From positions 1 to 64,000 of the forward strand of contig JBFHGX010000003.1 in the NCBI GenBank assembly GCA_041582875.1: a stretch of 64,000 nucleotides of DNA, in the 5' to 3' direction. Positions 54,562-63,285 of the stretch are shown here, in pieces. Source of the DNA: UBA6244 sp041582875 (GTDB lineage: Bacteria; Bacteroidota; Bacteroidia; Bacteroidales; F082). Positions within the stretch are counted from its first letter, which is position 1; each line of letters begins with the position of its first letter. Both the position numbers and the translations under genes were made by a program. The notes beneath the pieces were generated by a model. That model was given only the letters and a program-made list of their open reading frames with translations. It did not search any database and was not told where the DNA came from.

Positions 54562-56697
54562 CTATTCTTCTTCATTCAGTGATTCCTGGTATTCTTTCAA
54601 CAGTTTGTCCTGAACATCAGTTGGAACTTGTTGATAGGTGTCATACTTCAGACTGAAGGTTCCACGACCTGAGGTAACTGCGCTTAATGAAGTAACATAT
54701 TTACTCATTTCGGCACCAGGAACTTTGGCCTTAATCACTTGATTTTTACCAGCTGATTCCATTCCCATAATGATGGCGCGACGACTTTGAAGGTCTGTCA
54801 TAACTGCACCCATCATATCTTCAGGAACAGATACAACCAAATCATAAACAGGTTCCATAATCTTTGGGCCTGCATTTCTAAAGGCTTCGCTAAAGGCATG
54901 ACGTCCGGCCAGCTTAAAGGAAATTTCATTGGAGTCAACAGGGTGCATTTTACCATCGTATACATACACAACGATATCACGTGCATATGATCCTGTTAAT
55001 GGACCTTCGGTCATACGCTCCATTAATCCTTTAAGGATAGCAGGTAAAAAACGTGCATCGATAGAACCACCCACAATACAGTTATGGAAAATCAATTTTC
55101 CACCCCAAGGCATTTCATGCTCTTCGGTTCCTCTTACAGGGAAATCGGTAGGATGTTTATAACCTTCAACATAAGGTTGAATCATCAAGTGAACTTCACC
55201 AAACTGACCTGAACCACCCGATTGTTTTTTATGACGGTAATCGGCACGTGCTGATTTGGTAATGGTTTCACGATAAGGAACTTTTGGTGCAAAGGTGACT
55301 ACATCAATCTTAAATACATTTTTCAAGTACCATTTGATGGTATTCAAATGAAATTCGCCTTGTGATTTGATCAACATTTGCTTTAGCTCACGTGACAAAC
55401 CAACTGAAATGGTAGGATCAGTGCGGTGCATTTCATGAAGTGCTCCGGCAAGTTTTTCATCATCTGTTGAATTCTCAGCCTTAACAGCAACGGTATATAG
55501 TTCATCAGGTAATTTAAGCCCTTCAAAACTTTCACCTCCAACCTTTGGATCCATCAAAGAATCACCAGTTCTAATATCTTTTAACTTGATGGCGATAGCA
55601 ATATCACCGGGCATTATTTTATCAACTTTTTCGCGGTTTTTTCCATTGAGAATAAACAATTGTGAAAGACGCTCTTTATGACCATTTCTTGGACAAATCA
55701 GGTCGGTTCCTTCAGTAAGAATACCTCCATTTAATTTAAAGAAAGAAACTTCGCCTAGGTGTTGCTCAATGGATGTTTTAAAAATAAACAAGCCAATAGG
55801 GTCGTTTTCACTGCAGTGAAATGCTGTTCCTTCATTGGTTTTACTTTCACGAACCACACTTGGAGATGGGCATGAATTAACAACGAAATCAAGGAGGCGG
55901 GTTACACCAATACCATGTTTGGCTGAAGAACACATCACCGGAAAAATGGTACGCGTAATCAAACCTAAACGAATACCCTCACGCATTTCATCCAAGGAAA
56001 GTGTATCGTGTTCAAAGTATTTTTCCATAAGAGCTTCGTCACCTTCGGCAGCTCTTTCAACGAGTGCTAAATGAAGATCTTCAGCTTTATCTTTTTCTGA
56101 GGCGGGAATTTCTGAGATTTCAGGTTCTCCACCACCATCTTTATATTTAAGTTGCTTCATCAATACCAAGTCAATGATGGTACTGAATCCTTCACCTCCA
56201 TCAACAGGATACTGAGCAACAGTTACTTTATCACCAAAATAATCTTTTAGCGAAGTAACAGCTTCATCAAAATTTGCGCTTTGATGATCCAGTTGGTTAA
56301 TTGAAAAAACAACTGGGCATTCCATTATCTCGGTTTGTCTCCAGGCTGTTTCAGTAGTTGCTTCTACTCCGGCCTGGCCGTTAACCATTAAAATGGCGGT
56401 ACCCGATACACGCAATGCAGCAATGGTTTCGCCCACGTAATCTGAAAATCCGGGAGTATCTAAAATGTTTATTTTGTTGTCATTATAAATGGTGTAAAGC
56501 AAAGAGGAGTGCACTGAGTGCTGACGTTCGATTTCAATAGGCCTGTAATCAGAAACGGTGTTGTGGTCTTCCACTGTTCCTTTTCTGTTAATCATTTTTC
56601 CTTCAAACAGCATAGACTCGGCCATAGTAGTCTTGCCGGATTTCGCGCCTCCAATCAGAGCAATGTTTCTGATGTTTTTTGTGTCGTATACCTTCAT
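54562..56697 (-). CDS. fusA2: EF-G paralogue lacking GTPase motifs (EF-G2-like)
   Basis: 711 residues, full EF-G length with all five domains. The P-loop is intact (GGAKSGKT, 16-23), but the switch I ERGITI is ERQHSV (58-63), switch II DTPGHVD is DTPGFSD (80-86, catalytic His replaced by Phe84), and G4 is NQLD (134-137) instead of NKxD. Domain IV and V features are present near 480-690 (for example KLAGRHAFSEAFRNAGPKI). Bacteroides carry an EF-G2 reported to translocate without GTP hydrolysis during nutrient limitation; this protein has the same kind of change. It is monocistronic. Confidence 0.9.
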   Translation of the reverse strand: MKVYDTKNIRNIALIGGAKSGKTTMAESMLFEGKMINRKGTVEDHNTVSDYRPIEIERQHSVHSSLLYTIYNDNKINILDTPGFSDYVGETIAALRVSGTAILMVNGQAGVEATTETAWRQTEIMECPVVFSINQLDHQSANFDEAVTSLKDYFGDKVTVAQYPVDGGEGFSTIIDLVLMKQLKYKDGGGEPEISEIPASEKDKAEDLHLALVERAAEGDEALMEKYFEHDTLSLDEMREGIRLGLITRTIFPVMCSSAKHGIGVTRLLDFVVNSCPSPSVVRESKTNEGTAFHCSENDPIGLFIFKTSIEQHLGEVSFFKLNGGILTEGTDLICPRNGHKERLSQLFILNGKNREKVDKIMPGDIAIAIKLKDIRTGDSLMDPKVGGESFEGLKLPDELYTVAVKAENSTDDEKLAGALHEMHRTDPTISVGLSRELKQMLIKSQGEFHLNTIKWYLKNVFKIDVVTFAPKVPYRETITKSARADYRHKKQSGGSGQFGEVHLMIQPYVEGYKHPTDFPVRGTEEHEMPWGGKLIFHNCIVGGSIDARFLPAILKGLMERMTEGPLTGSYARDIVVYVYDGKMHPVDSNEISFKLAGRHAFSEAFRNAGPKIMEPVYDLVVSVPEDMMGAVMTDLQSRRAIIMGMESAGKNQVIKAKVPGAEMSKYVTSLSAVTSGRGTFSLKYDTYQQVPTDVQDKLLKEYQESLNEEE

Positions 56698-56951
56698 CCT
56701 TTTATAAAATTAATATTGTTTGTAACTATTTAAACAATGGGATAATCCGTAAACGTGAAAGATTTTGCAGTATTTATTATCAACGAATACCCCTACAATT
56801 CAGCTTGTTATAAACAAACTGAGTTTTTATCAAGAGGGCAAATGTAATAAATTAAATATTAATGACCTAGCATGTGTCTTATTTAGAGTGTGTCTAATAA
56901 GTATGTTTATCTGCCACTTTTCCGATTGGAAAAATATTACATATTAGCAGG

Positions 56952-58547
56952 TTAAAATCCACTTAATGGCATCGAAACTGTGGGAATAAGTAAAAGCCAT
57001 CCCAGAATAATCAAAACCAGCATAAAAGGCCAAATCCATTTTACCCAGCGATCATAAGGAATTTTGGCTACGCCCAAAACTCCGATTAAAACACCGGATG
57101 TTGGGGTAATCATGTTGGTGAAACCATCACCAAATTGGAAAGCCATAACTGTAGCCTGTCTCGACAAGTTGACTAAATCAGAAAAAGGAGCCATCACAGG
57201 CATGGTGAGCGCCGCTTTTGCCGATCCACTGGGGATAATTACATTTATCATGTTTTGAATAACGTACATCACGCTTACAGTACCAAATTTACCCATTCCG
57301 GCCATGGACGTCGACACACTGTTCAGAATGGTGTCAATAATGCGCCCATCCTCTAAAATAACCAAAATACCTCCGGCCAAGCCCACCACCAAGGCAGCTG
57401 ATAAAATATCGCCGGCTCCTTCAATAAAAAGTTTGGTGATTTTATTGGCACTGTAGTTCATGGCTGCTCCTGATAAAAGCCCCATTGCTAAAAACAGGCT
57501 AGCTATTTCTTCGATATACCATCCGTAACCCATTACGCCTATGATTAGAAATACGATGGTGAACATCAGCAGGTGAAGAATAAAAAAGTGGATCGATTTT
57601 CGAAGACTCAGCAGTCCGAACAAGGCGAAAAAAGCAGTGGCAATGGGAAGCATCATCAGCTTTTCTGAGGAATTTCCAATTTTCATAATGGTATAAGGTT
57701 CCTGCCATGAGAAAATAATCAAGGTTGCTAGTGTTGCCACGAATACAAACCAGGCACTTTTTGGTGTTGCGTAGCTATTCTCGGCTTCAGTTACTTCCAC
57801 ATGTTTCCTCCAGTAAGCATCTGATGCGTAAACCGGTGATTTTTGGGGGTCATTTTTCACCTTAGCTGCATAAATCAAAATCCAGGTAATCCCAACCAGA
57901 TTGATTACGAACCAGGAAAACAGTCGGTAACCAAATCCGGAAAACAGCGGTAAATCAGCAATTCCCTGAGCAATCCCAACGGTAAACGGATTAAGAACCG
58001 CTCCGGCAAAACCAAGTCCCGCTGCCACAAAACTCATGCTCACCCCTACAATACTGTCGTAGCCCATTGAAATGGACAAAGGAACCAGAATAATGATAAA
58101 AGCAATGGTTTCTTCACTCATTCCAAAAACAGCCCCGAAAATGCTAAAAACAATCATCACCATGGTGATGATTAAGTTGTTCACACCAATAAAATTAAGC
58201 ACCTTGTATTTTTCCAACTTTTTTGCAGCGGTCAAAAAGGACAAAATTCCGATATCAATGGCTTTGGTATTATTAACTATCCAAAAAGCACCACCGATCA
58301 TCAAAATAAAAACAATAATTCCCGACTGACGTGTAAACCCTTCAAAAAAGGCTGAAAACACTTGCCATGTTTGTGGGTGACTATCTACATAATGAAACGA
58401 ATCTTTATCGATGACCGTCCGGTCGATTCCATTGACCTGTTTGATTTCGCGGATGTATTCACCTCCGGGGATAATCCAGGTAAGCAAAGCTGCAAAAACA
58501 ATGATGGCAAATATGATGACATAGGTATGTGGTATTTTTTTGAACAT
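56952..58547 (-). CDS. YfcC/ArcD-type carrier (C4-dicarboxylate or basic amino acid exchange)
   Basis: 531 residues from the ATG at 58547. It is a polytopic membrane protein with about 12 helices. Family hallmarks are ALLTWIIPGGEY near the N-terminus, GMSEETIAFI, NPFTVGIAQG, and PSGSAKAALTMPVMAPFSDLV followed by QFGDGFTNMITPTSGVLIGVLG, as in YfcC and arginine/ornithine antiporters. It probably takes up or exchanges a C4-dicarboxylate or amino acid. A 254-base gap (56698-56951) separates it from the EF-G2 start; no terminator or other gene is clear there. Confidence 0.87.
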   Translation of the reverse strand: MFKKIPHTYVIIFAIIVFAALLTWIIPGGEYIREIKQVNGIDRTVIDKDSFHYVDSHPQTWQVFSAFFEGFTRQSGIIVFILMIGGAFWIVNNTKAIDIGILSFLTAAKKLEKYKVLNFIGVNNLIITMVMIVFSIFGAVFGMSEETIAFIIILVPLSISMGYDSIVGVSMSFVAAGLGFAGAVLNPFTVGIAQGIADLPLFSGFGYRLFSWFVINLVGITWILIYAAKVKNDPQKSPVYASDAYWRKHVEVTEAENSYATPKSAWFVFVATLATLIIFSWQEPYTIMKIGNSSEKLMMLPIATAFFALFGLLSLRKSIHFFILHLLMFTIVFLIIGVMGYGWYIEEIASLFLAMGLLSGAAMNYSANKITKLFIEGAGDILSAALVVGLAGGILVILEDGRIIDTILNSVSTSMAGMGKFGTVSVMYVIQNMINVIIPSGSAKAALTMPVMAPFSDLVNLSRQATVMAFQFGDGFTNMITPTSGVLIGVLGVAKIPYDRWVKWIWPFMLVLIILGWLLLIPTVSMPLSGF

Positions 58548-58571
58548 GACAGTTTTTTTTATTACGGGGAG

Positions 58572-58579
58572 CAAAGATA
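58572..58579 (-). promoter_or_regulatory. -7 element (TATCTTTG) of the YfcC-type carrier
   Basis: The minus strand reads TATCTTTG 25 bases before the ATG at 58547; no -33 TTG at the standard distance. Confidence 0.4.
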
Positions 58580-58599
58580 TTGAAAGGATTGGATTTGTA

Positions 58600-58672
58600 G
58601 AGGGGAGGCAGAAGTGTGAAGTCTGAAGACCGGAGACGGAAGTCGGAAGATGGATGCTGGGAGAGGGGAGTT
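58600..58672. repeat. Purine-rich GAAGTCNGAAG-type degenerate repeat
   Basis: Repeated units (GAAGTCTGAAGACCGGAGAC, then GGAAGTCGGAAG) form a non-coding, strand-asymmetric purine-rich block in the divergent region. Such blocks are seen dispersed in Bacteroidota intergenic DNA. Confidence 0.4.
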
Positions 58673-58682
58673 TAAACTTGAT

Positions 58683-58690
58683 TAACTTTG
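58683..58690 (+). promoter_or_regulatory. -7 element (TAACTTTG) of the ECF sigma gene
   Basis: Matches TAnnTTTG about 35 bases before the ATG at 58725. The -33 region is inside the purine-rich repeat and lacks TTG. Confidence 0.4.
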
Positions 58691-58724
58691 TAACCTATGG
58701 ATAGTTATTGCGTCCAAACAGCAA

Positions 58725-59285
58725 ATGCCAGTGAATAACCAGGACAACCCCATCGTTGAGCGCATCCGTCAGGGTGATGTAAAGGCATATGCACTGTTGG
58801 TCGACCGATATAAGGACAAGGTTTTTTCGCTGGTATTGGGGATTGTGCGGTCACGCGAGGTGGCCGAAGAAGTAGCTCAGGATGTGTTTATTAAAGCTTT
58901 CCGTTCACTTAATAATTTTCGCGAAGATGCATCATTCAGTACCTGGCTTTATCGTATAGCCTACAATAGTTCCATTTCGGAAATCAGAAAACGAAAAATA
59001 AATCACGTGACTTTGGAAGAGGACTATCATCAAGCATACGTTTTGGCTCATGATGACCATGAGGAAAAGGAGGAACGCCATCGTCAGTTGAACTACGCAA
59101 TTTCAAAACTTAACCCTGAAGAGCAATTGCTCATACAAATGTACTATCGTGAAGAAAAATCGGTAGAAGATGTATCTTTGTGTTTGAATAATTCCATTTC
59201 GAATGTCAAAGTAAAGCTTTTCAGGTTGCGCAATAAACTCAAAATACTCATGGAAGAACTCAATAAAACTGCCCTTGCACTATAA
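58725..59285 (+). CDS. RNA polymerase ECF sigma factor (RpoE-like)
   Basis: 186 residues. Sigma-2 (RYKDKVFSLVLGIVRSREVAE, then EVAQDVFIKAFRSLNNF and STWLYRIAYN) is followed by sigma-4 (PEEQLLIQMYYREEKSVEDV). It is followed 11 bases later by a small membrane protein gene that is probably its regulator. Typical for envelope-stress control in Bacteroidota. Confidence 0.92.
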   Translation: MPVNNQDNPIVERIRQGDVKAYALLVDRYKDKVFSLVLGIVRSREVAEEVAQDVFIKAFRSLNNFREDASFSTWLYRIAYNSSISEIRKRKINHVTLEEDYHQAYVLAHDDHEEKEERHRQLNYAISKLNPEEQLLIQMYYREEKSVEDVSLCLNNSISNVKVKLFRLRNKLKILMEELNKTALAL

Positions 59286-59296
59286 ATTTAAATGCC

Positions 59297-59713
59297 ATGA
59301 ATACGGAAGATCAATTCATTAAACAGTTTTTAAAAAATCAGCCAATCGAAAAGGCTCCACAAGATTTTACCCAAAAGGTAATGACTTCTGTTTTAGCCGA
59401 AAAAATATCGCCAAAGCGCTCGGAACAGGGTGATTGGATTTATGGTTTGGTATCAGCAGCCGCTGTTGTTATGGGTTTACTGGTGTATGTAATTTTTGAT
59501 AGGCAAGGGTTAATGACCTATTTACTGAAATACAAGCAAATATTAATGGGTGATTTTACATTGGTTTCATGGACGAAATCAATTTCTGCTGTTCCTCAGG
59601 GTTTAACCATCACATCTTTTTGGGTTGGCGTTATCCTCATCCCGATACTATTGCTTATCATTGACAAAATCTTGTCATCAAAAAACATCAAAACAAATGT
59701 ACTTTTTGTGTGA
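59297..59713 (+). CDS. Small two-helix membrane protein linked to the ECF sigma factor
   Basis: 138 residues. A cytoplasmic N-terminus of about 50 residues is followed by two membrane helices (YGLVSAAAVVMGLLVYVIF and ITSFWVGVILIPILLLII). The first ~30 residues (EDQFIKQFLKNQPIEKAPQD) resemble the N-terminal part of Bacteroidota anti-sigma proteins, but no zinc-binding anti-sigma motif (HxxxCxxC) is present. Gene order and tight spacing suggest it holds or releases the sigma factor. The function is inferred. Confidence 0.7.
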   Translation: MNTEDQFIKQFLKNQPIEKAPQDFTQKVMTSVLAEKISPKRSEQGDWIYGLVSAAAVVMGLLVYVIFDRQGLMTYLLKYKQILMGDFTLVSWTKSISAVPQGLTITSFWVGVILIPILLLIIDKILSSKNIKTNVLFV

Positions 59714-59733
59714 CAGCATTTTAAATGCTGTTT
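59713..59733. terminator. Short palindrome between convergent genes
   Basis: ACAGCATTTTAAATGCTGT (59713-59731), followed by TT, with a stem of at least 7 bases. It sits between the small membrane protein stop and the radA stop and could serve both. Confidence 0.5.
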
Positions 59734-59742
59734 AAACGCTCT

Positions 59743-61104
59743 TTAAATCAATTTTTTTACCAGATCGACCACCCTGCTCAGGGGCACAATTTCGATGTTC
59801 AGTTTTGTGGTATCCAGCCCTTTTAGTCCGTATTTAGAAACAAATATTTGTTTAAATCCCAACTTTTCCGCTTCCGCTATGCGGCTTTCCACACGCGACA
59901 CCGCCCTGATTTCCCCAGAAAGACCCACCTCACCGGCAAAACATACATCCTGACCTATGGCAATGTCTTCGGCAGAAGAAAGAATAGCTGCCACCACGGC
60001 CAAGTCGATGGCCGGATCATCAACACGCAACCCCCCTGCGATGTTTAAAAATACATCCTTTGAACTTAGTCGAAAACCGCTACGCTTTTCCAATACAGCC
60101 AACAACATATTTAAACGTCTTAAATCAAAACCGGTAGAAGATCGCTGTGGCGTTCCATATGCAGCAGCGCCCACCAAAGCCTGAGTTTCGATAAGCATCG
60201 GTCGCTGGCCTTCAATCATGGCGGCTATGGCCACACCTGAGGTTTCTTCATCACGTTGACTTAACAAGAGTTCGCTGGGATTAGTTACTTCGCGCAAACC
60301 ACCGGCACTCATTTCGTAAATACCCAATTCAGAAGTACTTCCATATCGATTTTTAACCGATCGCAAAATTCTAAACCCATAATGCCGATCGCCTTCGAAT
60401 TGAAGTACAGCATCCACCATATGTTCCAACACTTTAGGGCCGGCCAGGTTACCATCTTTGGTAATGTGTCCGATAAGCAAAACAGGAATATTGCTTGCTT
60501 TGGCATATTTTTGGAGTTCGCCGGCCGTTTCGCGAATTTGTGAAATACTTCCGGCAGAAGCTTCAATGGTATCGGTATGCAAGGTTTGGATACTATCGAT
60601 GATAACCAGGTCGGGCATTAATTCCAGCGTATGCTGGAACAGATCGTTGGTAGCCGTTTCATTCAGAATATAGCAATCAGGATTTTTGCCTTGAAGCCGG
60701 TCGGCCCGCATCTTAATCTGTTGGTGACTTTCTTCTCCGGAAAGATAAAGTACTTTTTTTCCTTTCAGGTTCAAGGCCATTTGCAACAACAGAGTCGATT
60801 TACCAATTCCGGGTTCACCACCAATCAACACAATGGATCCGGGGACCAACCCTCCACCCAGCACACGATTAAACTCGGTACTTTGTGTATCAATTCTGTC
60901 CTCGCTATGGTTAATAATTTGGTGAACCCGAACAGGCTTCGATTTGCTTTTATCAGGAACAAAGCCTGTTTTGGCAGGGTCTGTTTTATTAACCACTTCT
61001 TCATCAAAGGAATTCCACTCTCCACAGGTAGGACATTTTCCGATCCATTTGCCCGAGGCATGACCACAGTTTCGACAGAAGTACATGGTTTTTGCTTTGG
61101 CCAT
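59743..61104 (-). CDS. radA: DNA repair protein RadA
   Basis: 453 residues. A C4 zinc finger (Cys10, 13, 24, 27 in FCRNCG and CPTCGEWN), a RecA-like ATPase with Walker A GGEPGIGKST (95-104), the RadA motif KNRYG (usual KNRFG, one conservative change), and a C-terminal Lon-protease-like domain (LNIAGGLRVDDPAIDLAVV, about 350-450, catalytic residues absent as in all RadA). It is a DnaB-type branch-migration helicase in recombinational repair. A TAACTTTG -7 element lies 30 bases upstream. Confidence 0.96.
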   Translation of the reverse strand: MAKAKTMYFCRNCGHASGKWIGKCPTCGEWNSFDEEVVNKTDPAKTGFVPDKSKSKPVRVHQIINHSEDRIDTQSTEFNRVLGGGLVPGSIVLIGGEPGIGKSTLLLQMALNLKGKKVLYLSGEESHQQIKMRADRLQGKNPDCYILNETATNDLFQHTLELMPDLVIIDSIQTLHTDTIEASAGSISQIRETAGELQKYAKASNIPVLLIGHITKDGNLAGPKVLEHMVDAVLQFEGDRHYGFRILRSVKNRYGSTSELGIYEMSAGGLREVTNPSELLLSQRDEETSGVAIAAMIEGQRPMLIETQALVGAAAYGTPQRSSTGFDLRRLNMLLAVLEKRSGFRLSSKDVFLNIAGGLRVDDPAIDLAVVAAILSSAEDIAIGQDVCFAGEVGLSGEIRAVSRVESRIAEAEKLGFKQIFVSKYGLKGLDTTKLNIEIVPLSRVVDLVKKLI

Positions 61105-61133
61105 GAGGTTGTGCTGTTAGATTATTGATCCGA

Positions 61134-61141
61134 CAAAGTTA
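61134..61141 (-). promoter_or_regulatory. -7 element (TAACTTTG) of radA
   Basis: The minus strand reads TAACTTTG; a TTG lies 23 bases further upstream. Confidence 0.4.
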
Positions 61142-61178
61142 TCAATTTGATGAAATCAGAGAGGCAACCAAGATTCTT

Positions 61179-63050
61179 TTAAAAAGTGGGTACTGTAAAA
61201 GTGAAACAGCTTCCCTGGCCTTCGGTGCTTTCCACAGAAATTTTTCCGCCCCATTTATTAACAAAGTCGTGGCAAAGCACAAGGCCTATTCCAGTTCCTT
61301 TTTCCTGATTCGTTCCGGGACGTGAGAAATAGGATTCAATATTGAACAGCCTGAGTCTTTCCTCCTCAGGAATACCAATTCCCTGATCTTTCACTCTCAC
61401 AAAAACAGTCTTGTTTAATCGTTCTGCTTCGATGCTTATCCGATTACCCGGATGTGAATATTTAATGGCATTCGACACCAAATTCCGCAGAACAGTTAAA
61501 AACATATTTCGATCAATAAGCGCCATTAAATCCTGATCCACGACCAAGTCTATACCAATATCTTTGTTTGTCGCATTGCCTTGCAGCAGCACCATGGTGT
61601 CTTCAATCAATGGGTAGAGTTTCAACTCATGGGGTTGATATGTAATAACGTTGGTTTGTAGCCGGGCCCAGTCAAGCAAATTTTCGAGTAATTTAAACCC
61701 TTGCGAAGAAGATTGATGAAGTGATTCAAGAAATTCCCTGATTTGCGTTTCATCGAACAACTCCAGGTTTGTTTGAAGAATATCAGTAAACGAAATCATG
61801 GCACTCAGCGGGCTTTTTAAATCGTGTGCCACCATATGGAAAAAGCGGTCCTTGGTAGCATTGAGCAACATCAGCTCTTTGTTTTTTGAGGCAATTAGAC
61901 TGTTCTGAGCTTTTAATCTTCGGTTTAGCCGATTCTTAAGTGCAAGATTCCTCCAAAGAAGCAAAGCCAATAACAACAGCACAAATCCGACAAGAAAATA
62001 AATGCCATTGAGGAGTTTTTGATTTTTGATACGCTCTTCCTGCTGGTCAAAAGAATGTTTTAACTCTTTATTTTCCAAATCCTTTTGAAGCATATGAAGG
62101 TAGTTCATTTCTTGCTCTTTTTCTTTATTAAGGAGACTGTCTGACAGTTGCTTAAAGGCAATTTGATTAACATACGCATTCTGAAAATCGCCTTTAGCAG
62201 CATAAGCTTGAGCCAGAATTTCACGAATACGTTGTAAATCCCACAGCGCATGAATATCTTTGGCCAGCGTATCGCTTATTAAAGCATACCTTATCGCCTC
62301 ATTGGGGTATCCTAATTTGAGCGAGGTTCGCGCAATTCCGGAAAGGGCATAGCAGCGCTCCCAATTGTTGTTGTAATTCTTGTCTTTTACAATAATGGAA
62401 TAAAAGTCAAATGCCTTTCTGAATTCACCTCGCTCGAAATAAATTTCGCCAAGCAGATTATAGGTTCGCATTTTTTCGCGGGGATACTCAATCAAATCAC
62501 AAACTTCCTGGGCTTTGTATGTATAATACAAAGCACTATCGAATTCTTTTAAGGAAGAAAAGACGATTCCCAGATTAAAGAAATTTTTTTCCATCATTAG
62601 TGAATCTTTTAGTTGTTCACAAAGCACAATTGATTTTCTATGGTATTCAATGGCCTGGTTATTTTTACCCTGGGCACTCAAAATGATACCTATATTATTG
62701 TATCCAATGGCAATTCCTGTTTTATTTCTGTTCAATTGAGACAATTTCAGGGATTCAAAAAAGGAGTTGAGTGCCTGATGGTAATCGCCAAGAATATAGT
62801 AAGCACCACCAATTTTACTAATAACACCGATCATGCCACTGGTATCATTCTCTAGCTGAGCCATTTCCAATGCTTCAACATAGTATATGTTGGCAGAATC
62901 AGGAAGTTCAAATTTTAAGTCATCTGCCTTCCGAACTAATAACTTAATATTATCACTTGAAGTTTCCAACAACTCCACATGAGACTGGCTCAAAAGCGTT
63001 GATACCGGGAACAGAAACAGGGAAAATAAGATGAAATATAAAATTTTCAA
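61179..63050 (-). CDS. TPR-containing sensor histidine kinase
   Basis: About 623 residues if started at the TTG at 63050, which gives a good signal peptide (then KILYFILFSLFLFPVSTLLSQ); a TTG at 63092 is also in frame and no ATG is available near the start. TPR-like repeats (about 40-310), a membrane helix (LNGIYFLVGFVLLLLALLLW), then the H box (FHMVAHDLKSPLSAM, His about 407), the N box (LRNLVSNAIKYSH) and G boxes (DQGIGIPEE, GTGIGLVL). No receiver domain is present and no response regulator gene is adjacent. It phosphorylates a partner encoded elsewhere. Confidence 0.87.
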   Translation of the reverse strand: MKILYFILFSLFLFPVSTLLSQSHVELLETSSDNIKLLVRKADDLKFELPDSANIYYVEALEMAQLENDTSGMIGVISKIGGAYYILGDYHQALNSFFESLKLSQLNRNKTGIAIGYNNIGIILSAQGKNNQAIEYHRKSIVLCEQLKDSLMMEKNFFNLGIVFSSLKEFDSALYYTYKAQEVCDLIEYPREKMRTYNLLGEIYFERGEFRKAFDFYSIIVKDKNYNNNWERCYALSGIARTSLKLGYPNEAIRYALISDTLAKDIHALWDLQRIREILAQAYAAKGDFQNAYVNQIAFKQLSDSLLNKEKEQEMNYLHMLQKDLENKELKHSFDQQEERIKNQKLLNGIYFLVGFVLLLLALLLWRNLALKNRLNRRLKAQNSLIASKNKELMLLNATKDRFFHMVAHDLKSPLSAMISFTDILQTNLELFDETQIREFLESLHQSSSQGFKLLENLLDWARLQTNVITYQPHELKLYPLIEDTMVLLQGNATNKDIGIDLVVDQDLMALIDRNMFLTVLRNLVSNAIKYSHPGNRISIEAERLNKTVFVRVKDQGIGIPEEERLRLFNIESYFSRPGTNQEKGTGIGLVLCHDFVNKWGGKISVESTEGQGSCFTFTVPTF

Positions 63051-63285
63051 GTTTTGTTTTTTAAATGATTGGAATGTGATGGCTCGTAGCAATCTTTATT
63101 TAATTATATTGGTAATGCTAAAGTACAAAAAAAAAGGATGTGCAACAATTTTTGTGGTTTTCTGGTCTTTTGGAATTAAACATCCATAATCGTTTAAATT
63201 TATCGATGAGATATTTTTAGGGTAATGAGATATTTGCATATCTTCGAAGATTAAATCGATGAGCGCTTACTAAACCACTTTGTTA

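Noticed and set aside
56765..56947. 60-codon plus-strand ORF in the 254-base gap before the YfcC gene
   Set aside because: AT-rich, no signal, no promoter or RBS; likely chance.
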